Of a stretch of DNA of 64,000 nt, positions 59,742-64,000 are shown piece by piece; the stretch's first letter is position 1; every line of letters starts with the position of its first letter. The notes beneath the pieces are model-generated. The model was not told the origin of the DNA. It saw only the letters and a list, made by a program, of their open reading frames with translations, and searched no databases. A program made the translations under genes and the position numbers. The stretch is from assembly GCF_000716335.1 (NCBI RefSeq), contig NZ_KL591003.1:192094-256093 (forward strand), in the 5' to 3' direction. Origin of the DNA: Streptomyces sp. NRRL S-118. GTDB taxonomy: Bacteria > Actinomycetota > Actinomycetes > Streptomycetales > Streptomycetaceae.

Positions 59742-60938
59742 ATGGGGATCGAGACGGGCGTCACGCCGGTGCGGGGAGCACACATCGCCGTGTTCAACGT
59801 GCCGATGGCCGGGCACGTGATGCCGACCCTGGGCGTGGTGCGGGAGTTGGCGCAGCGCGGGCACCGGGTGAGCTACGCGGTGACGCCCGGGTTCGAGAGC
59901 CAGGTGCGTGCCGTCGGCGCGGTGCCGGTGCTGTACGAGGCCCCGCCGCAGGGCGAGGCGCCGGAGGACATGGTCCAGGGCGTGACGCAGGCCCTGGGTG
60001 TCAGCCTGGGCGCACTGCCCCGGCTGGAGGCGGCGTTCTCCGGGGACCGGCCGGACGTGGTGCTGCACGACGTGTACGCGTGGACCGGCCCGCTGCTGGC
60101 GGCGCAGTGGGGGGTGCCGGCGGTGCAACTGGCTCCGACGCACATCCCGTACGAGGGGCTGGTGCAGGAGTTCTTCGGCCTGTCCGACATCTCCGCCATC
60201 CCGGGCTTCCCCCAACTCGCCGATGCCCTGGCCCACTTCGGCGTCCCCGGCGGGGTGCACACGCTGACGCTGGCGCCGCCCCGGTGCATCGCCTTCCTCA
60301 CGAGGTCGTTCCAGCGACGGGCGGAGACGGTGAAGGCGGGGCAGGCCCACTGGGTGGGGCCGGTGATCGGGGACCGGTCCTTCCAGGGGTCGTGGCGTGC
60401 CCCGGCCGGTACCGGTCCGGTGGTGTACGTGTCGCTGGGCTCGCAGTTCAACCGTCGGCCGGAGTTCTACCGGGCCTGTGTGGAGGCCCTTGCGGGCCCG
60501 GGCCGGCATCTCGTGCTGAGTGTGGGCGAGCAGGTCGCCGAGGCGGGGCTCGGCCCGGTGCCGGAGGGGGTGGAGGTCCACGCGACCGTGCCGCAGCTGG
60601 ACGTCCTGTCGGCGGCCTCCGTGTTCGTGACGCACGGGGGCATGGGCAGCGTGATGGAGGCTCTGTCCCTGGGCGTACCGATGGTGGTGGTGCCGCAGAT
60701 GGCGGAGCAGCGGGTCAACGCCGGGCAGGTCGAGCGGCTCGGGCTGGGGGTGCACCTGCCGCGGGAGCGCGCCACCGCCGAGGCGTTGCGGCAGGCGGTG
60801 CTCGCGGTCGGGTCGGACGAGCGCATGGCCGCCGCGGTGGCACAGATGCGGCAGGAGGTGCGGGCTGCCGGGGGTGCGGAGGCCGCGGCGCAGGTGGTGG
60901 AGAAGGTGCTGGCCGATCGTCCGCCGGTGGCGTGTTGA
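59742..60938 (+). CDS. MGT-type glycosyltransferase (macrolide glycosyltransferase-like)
   Basis: The 398-residue GT-B enzyme begins with HIAVFNVPMAGHVMPTLGVVREL and has the nucleotide-sugar motif VFVTHGGMGSVMEALSLGVPMVVVPQ-type region near residues 290-315, followed by EQRVNAGQVERLGLG. It resembles OleD/Mgt enzymes that glucosylate and inactivate macrolides and other natural products with UDP-glucose. The ATG at 59742 directly follows an in-frame GTG; GGAG is 5 bases upstream. Its stop overlaps the start of the secreted hydrolase gene. Confidence 0.9.
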   Translation: MGIETGVTPVRGAHIAVFNVPMAGHVMPTLGVVRELAQRGHRVSYAVTPGFESQVRAVGAVPVLYEAPPQGEAPEDMVQGVTQALGVSLGALPRLEAAFSGDRPDVVLHDVYAWTGPLLAAQWGVPAVQLAPTHIPYEGLVQEFFGLSDISAIPGFPQLADALAHFGVPGGVHTLTLAPPRCIAFLTRSFQRRAETVKAGQAHWVGPVIGDRSFQGSWRAPAGTGPVVYVSLGSQFNRRPEFYRACVEALAGPGRHLVLSVGEQVAEAGLGPVPEGVEVHATVPQLDVLSAASVFVTHGGMGSVMEALSLGVPMVVVPQMAEQRVNAGQVERLGLGVHLPRERATAEALRQAVLAVGSDERMAAAVAQMRQEVRAAGGAEAAAQVVEKVLADRPPVAC

Positions 60939-62566
60939 GCCGCGGGGTGCCGGGGGCGGGCCGGCTGGGTGCGGTGGTCGCGGCCGCCGTGCTCGCCGGC
61001 CTGCCGGGTGCGGCCCCCGTCGCGGCCGCACCGGGCTCCCCCGCCGGACCGGTGGCGGGCGGTGCGACGCAGTCCGGCGCACCGCACGCGCGGGACGTCG
61101 TGGTGCGGAAGGCCACGGTGCGGGGTGCGGACGGGACGCGGCTGGCGGCGAGGGTGTACGAACCGGCCGGGCCGGGTCCGTACCCGCTGGTCGTGGTGCC
61201 CGGGCCGTGGATCTCCCTGCCGCTGGACCATGTGACGCGTACGGGGCACTACCGGGCGCTCGCCGCGGCGGGTTACGTCGTGGTGGCCTACGACCCCCGG
61301 GGGTTCCGCGGGTCCGGCGGCTCCGCGGATCTCGGCGGGCCCGCGGATACGGCGGACCTGTCCCGTGCCGTGGGCTGGGCCCTGGAGCACACCGCCGCCG
61401 ACGCGCGCCGCATCGGTGCCCTCGGTGCCTCCTACGGTGCCGTGATCGCGTTGAACGGCGCCGCGCGCGACGAGCGGATCCGTGCCGTGGTGTCGCTCTC
61501 CGGGTGGGCCCGGCTGTCCGACGGCTTCCGTGTCAACGAAACCCGGGTGGCGGGCGTCCTGCGGTTCCAGGAACTCCTGGGGCGAGTGGACGGGCGGTAC
61601 GGCCCGGACGTGGAGCGGGCGTTCGACCGGGCGGCGTCCGGGGAACTGGACGAGTCCACGCCCTGGGTGCGTGAGCGGTCACCGCTCACGCACGTGGAGC
61701 GCCTGAACCGCAACGGGACGGCGGTCCTCATGGTGGGCGAGTGGGACGATCCGCTCGTCCCCGCCGGACGGACCGGCGCTTTCCTCGACCGGCTGACCGG
61801 CCCCCGGCAGCTGCGCATGTACCGGGGCGGTCACACCGACAGCCACACCGCCGCCACGGGCGCGGTGGCCAGACCCCCGGTCTGGGAGCGGGCGGCGGAC
61901 TGGCTGGACCGGCACGTGCGGGACCCCGGCGGGAGGGCCCCGGGGCAGCGCTGCGCACCGACGGTCGTGCTGCAGCCGCGGACGGGCGGACCCATGGAGG
62001 AGTACGCCGGCTGGAGCGCCCTGCAGGAGGCGGCCCGGCCGGTGCCCCTCGAGCCGGGGGCCGGGGGCGGGGCCCTGGTGGGCGGTCTCGCCTCGGCCGC
62101 CGAATCCGGCCCCTTCCCCGTCGCGGGCCCCCTGGACTCCGTCGGCGTACCCGCGGTGACGGCCTGGCCGCTGCTGGCTCCCCCGTTCGCGGTGGCCTCC
62201 CTCGGCGCGCCCCTGCCCAGGGCCGCCGCCCTGCGCGGTCACGCCCAGGTGGAAGGGGTGCTGGTGCCCGGCAGCGCCGACGGCACCGTGGTCGGTCACC
62301 TCTACGACGTCGGTCCGGCGGGGACGGCGCGGCTGCTGGCGCACGCCCCGTACACCTTCCGGGGACGGACCCCGGGCACCGCTCACCGGTTCACTCTGCT
62401 GCTGCCCGCCACCGCGTGGGACGTGCCCGCCGGGCACCGCCTGGGCGTGGTGTTCGACACGGTCGACCACCGCTATGCCGGTGAGCACCCGGTGGGCGCC
62501 CCCATCGAGGTGGTGCCGTCGTCGTTGCGGCTGACCGCCCCTCTGGCCGACGCCGGTCAGCGGTGA
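60932..62566 (+). CDS. Secreted CocE/NonD-family hydrolase
   Basis: The protein of about 544 residues has an Arg-containing hydrophobic leader ending near AAPVAAAPG, so it is exported. The alpha/beta-hydrolase core has LGASYGAV (Ser near 172), GEWDDPLVP (Asp near 272) and GGHTDSH (His near 300), and a C-terminal jelly-roll region, the X-Pro dipeptidyl-peptidase/CocE layout. It could hydrolyse peptides or esters outside the cell. GTG 60932 overlaps the glycosyltransferase stop; TTG 60935 and GTG 60947 are alternatives. Pairing an intracellular glycosyltransferase with a secreted hydrolase is notable but the substrate link is unknown. Confidence 0.83.
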   Translation: MLSRGVPGAGRLGAVVAAAVLAGLPGAAPVAAAPGSPAGPVAGGATQSGAPHARDVVVRKATVRGADGTRLAARVYEPAGPGPYPLVVVPGPWISLPLDHVTRTGHYRALAAAGYVVVAYDPRGFRGSGGSADLGGPADTADLSRAVGWALEHTAADARRIGALGASYGAVIALNGAARDERIRAVVSLSGWARLSDGFRVNETRVAGVLRFQELLGRVDGRYGPDVERAFDRAASGELDESTPWVRERSPLTHVERLNRNGTAVLMVGEWDDPLVPAGRTGAFLDRLTGPRQLRMYRGGHTDSHTAATGAVARPPVWERAADWLDRHVRDPGGRAPGQRCAPTVVLQPRTGGPMEEYAGWSALQEAARPVPLEPGAGGGALVGGLASAAESGPFPVAGPLDSVGVPAVTAWPLLAPPFAVASLGAPLPRAAALRGHAQVEGVLVPGSADGTVVGHLYDVGPAGTARLLAHAPYTFRGRTPGTAHRFTLLLPATAWDVPAGHRLGVVFDTVDHRYAGEHPVGAPIEVVPSSLRLTAPLADAGQR

Positions 62567-62571
62567 ATCGG

Positions 62572-62620
62572 TCCCCCGTGCCGTCCGTCGCCCCTCGGGA
62601 ACACCGGACGGCACGGGGGA
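62572..62620. terminator. Strong bidirectional terminator hairpin
   Basis: A 16-base arm (62572-62587) is the exact complement of 62605-62620, with a 17-base loop. It lies between the convergent hydrolase and SGNH genes. Confidence 0.85.
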
Positions 62621-62635
62621 CGCATGCGGCGACGG

Positions 62636-63589
62636 TCAGGGGGCGGTCGGCGTCAGGGCCGAGGAGCTCGTTCCCTGCTCCTGCTCCGGTGCGGGGACGT
62701 AGCGGCGCATCAGCACCCGGCCCGTGCTCTGGGCGGGGATGAAGCAGGCGCCGGGCTCTCGGGTGACGTGGCGCGACGCGCGGTGCGGGTCCGTGAACGT
62801 CCCGTCCGCCGGTTCGCCGGGCGCCCCGGGCGTCCCGACCGGGACGAGTCCGGCCGCGGCCTTCACGGCGACCGCCGCACGCCGTTGGTACAGCAGGTAA
62901 CCGTCGGCGTTGGGGTGGAACCCGTCGGCGCAGTAGAGCAGTTCGGGCCGTTGCCGGAAGGCGTCCGTGGTGAGGGACACCACCACGGCCCCGGCGGACA
63001 GCGCCGCTGCGGCCTGGCGGCGCGCCAGCAGCCGGGACCGCGCGCTCGCCAGCCGTCGCACCCCGCGGCGCAGCGCCGGGGCCGCCCCGATGTCCGCACA
63101 CGAACCGACGACGACCTGCCATCCAGCGGTCCTCAACTGCCGTACGTAGCGGCCGAGGTGGGCTGCCGGGCCGCGCAGACCGGTCGGCAGCATCACGTCG
63201 TTGCCACCGACCAGGACAACCGCCACGCCCCGGTCCGGCCGCAGCACGACCTCACGGACCTGGCGGGCCATGCCCGCCGTGGTCACCCCGGCCCGGGCCG
63301 GCACCGCGAGCTCCACCGCACACCCCAGATGTGCCACCAGATCGTCGGCCAGCCGGGCCCCGTTCGTCTCGCCCCGCTCGCGGACCCCCACCGTCACCGC
63401 GGATGAATCGCCCAGGATCACCAACGGCAGGGCGGGGCCGTCCGGGGGCCCGTAACGGCCCGCGGGCGAGGGGACCCCTGTGCCGTCCCACAACCGGCCC
63501 CGCACCACCAGCGACGCGTAGGCACGCACCATGGAGCGCAGCATCCTGCGCCGAACCGACCTCCACCAATACCTGGTGACACGCACCAC
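62636..63589 (-). CDS. SGNH/GDSL-family hydrolase
   Basis: The 317-residue protein has the SGNH blocks: VILGDSSAVTVG (Ser near 61), VLVGGNDVM (Asn near 130) and ADGFHPNADGY (Asp-His near 223). It would be an esterase or lipase-like enzyme. The N-terminus is Arg-rich (MVRVTRYWWRSVRRRMLRSM) with a short hydrophobic stretch, perhaps a membrane-association segment rather than a cleaved signal. The C-terminal 70 residues look unstructured. GTG 63589 has GGAG 4 bases upstream; the next codon is also GTG. Confidence 0.86.
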   Translation of the reverse strand: MVRVTRYWWRSVRRRMLRSMVRAYASLVVRGRLWDGTGVPSPAGRYGPPDGPALPLVILGDSSAVTVGVRERGETNGARLADDLVAHLGCAVELAVPARAGVTTAGMARQVREVVLRPDRGVAVVLVGGNDVMLPTGLRGPAAHLGRYVRQLRTAGWQVVVGSCADIGAAPALRRGVRRLASARSRLLARRQAAAALSAGAVVVSLTTDAFRQRPELLYCADGFHPNADGYLLYQRRAAVAVKAAAGLVPVGTPGAPGEPADGTFTDPHRASRHVTREPGACFIPAQSTGRVLMRRYVPAPEQEQGTSSSALTPTAP

Positions 63590-64000
63590 GAGACTCCGTT
63601 CACGAGAACACGCACCAACACCCCTGACCGGGGGGCCTCCTCACCCTTCGGGTGGGGGCAGAGCGACGGCGGGGCGCGACTGCCACGCCGGACATCCAGT
63701 GAACGATCAAGAACCGCCGCAGGCACGCGCCCCGCGCACATTCCGCACCCGCCGGAGGGCGGAGTGCCCGGTGAGTGCGGCCAGTTGGGGCGCGTACGGC
63801 CCCGCGCGCCGGACGCGTACGGCGCGGCGCGGCGGTCGGCAGCCGTCCTGCGCGGCCGTCCCTCCCCTGCCGACCCGGACGGCGGCCGGCGCCCCGCAGC
63901 AGTGGCGAGAGAACGGCCGCAGGTGCGAGGCCGGGCCGACGAGCGCGGCTCAGGCCGGCCCGGGCCACCGCTGGGCGGCTGGTTCGACGTGTGTCAACAT
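63590..64000. other. Non-coding or unresolved right end
   Basis: No gene with convincing start, domain or codon pattern was found in the last 411 bases. The region should contain the SGNH promoter; a further gene may begin just beyond the window. Confidence 0.45.

Noticed and set aside
63600..63968. 122-residue open frame at the right end
   Set aside because: Very Arg/Ala/Pro-rich translation with no start signal or domain; typical of a random high-GC frame.

Overview
The window is very GC-rich, high-coding-density DNA with GTG/TTG starts, AfsR/SARP regulators, an LppP/LprE-type lipoprotein and a trypsin-co-occurring protein. Together these point to a Streptomyces chromosome. No RNA genes, CRISPR arrays, transposases or origins were seen.

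Layout. (1) 1-10456 is ordinary chromosome: a secreted dipeptidase-like protein with a discoidin domain, a beta-propeller lactonase, small secreted and DUF1801 proteins, a lipid-metabolism locus (lipid kinase and alkyl-DHAP-synthase-like flavoprotein divergent from a leaderless TetR gene and glpD), a 39-aa membrane peptide, a hypothetical protein and a DMT-type transporter. (2) About 10997-53442 is a nonribosomal peptide cluster. A minus-strand arm carries tryptophan halogenase, flavin reductase and an antiporter. A plus-strand arm starts with a small SARP and continues with aldehyde dehydrogenase, A-T, thioesterase, MbtH, P450, A-T-Cy-MT, Sfp-type PPTase, an AlkZ-like winged-helix protein and MFS exporter, then C-A-T-TE, C-A-T, a lone C domain and two acyl-CoA-dehydrogenase-like proteins. 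A minus-strand arm holds GNAT, threonine aldolase, a 97-aa protein, an SHMT paralogue and Cy-A-T. Two large SARP/NB-ARC regulators flank a tiny secreted peptide gene. (3) 53599-64000 is accessory or housekeeping DNA: MarR, a lipoprotein, a protease-nSTAND-WD40 protein with its trypco2 partner, a macrolide-type glycosyltransferase, a CocE-like hydrolase and an SGNH hydrolase.

How the cluster is likely to work (inference). Free tryptophan is chlorinated; chloro-Trp is loaded on the A-T didomain with MbtH help, beta-hydroxylated by the P450 and released by the thioesterase. The threonine aldolase can cut beta-hydroxy-Trp to an indole-3-carboxaldehyde, which the aldehyde dehydrogenase oxidises to an indole-3-carboxylic acid. 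The A domain of the A-T-Cy-MT protein lacks the usual Asp for an alpha-amino group, so it is a good candidate to load that acid. The SHMT paralogue would supply alpha-methylserine to Cy-A-T for a methyloxazoline ring. This set matches what I remember of the fmo cluster for JBIR-34/-35 (chloro-hydroxyindole carboxylate plus 4-methyloxazoline). I judge the window to hold that cluster or a close relative; this was not tested by any search.

The least explained items are the duplicated DDMPWG secreted peptide between two SARPs, the 97-aa gene interlocked with SHMT and aldolase, a lone C domain whose catalytic His is Leu, a cysteine-nucleophile TE, and a QAQ-motif DNA-glycosylase-like protein inside the cluster.
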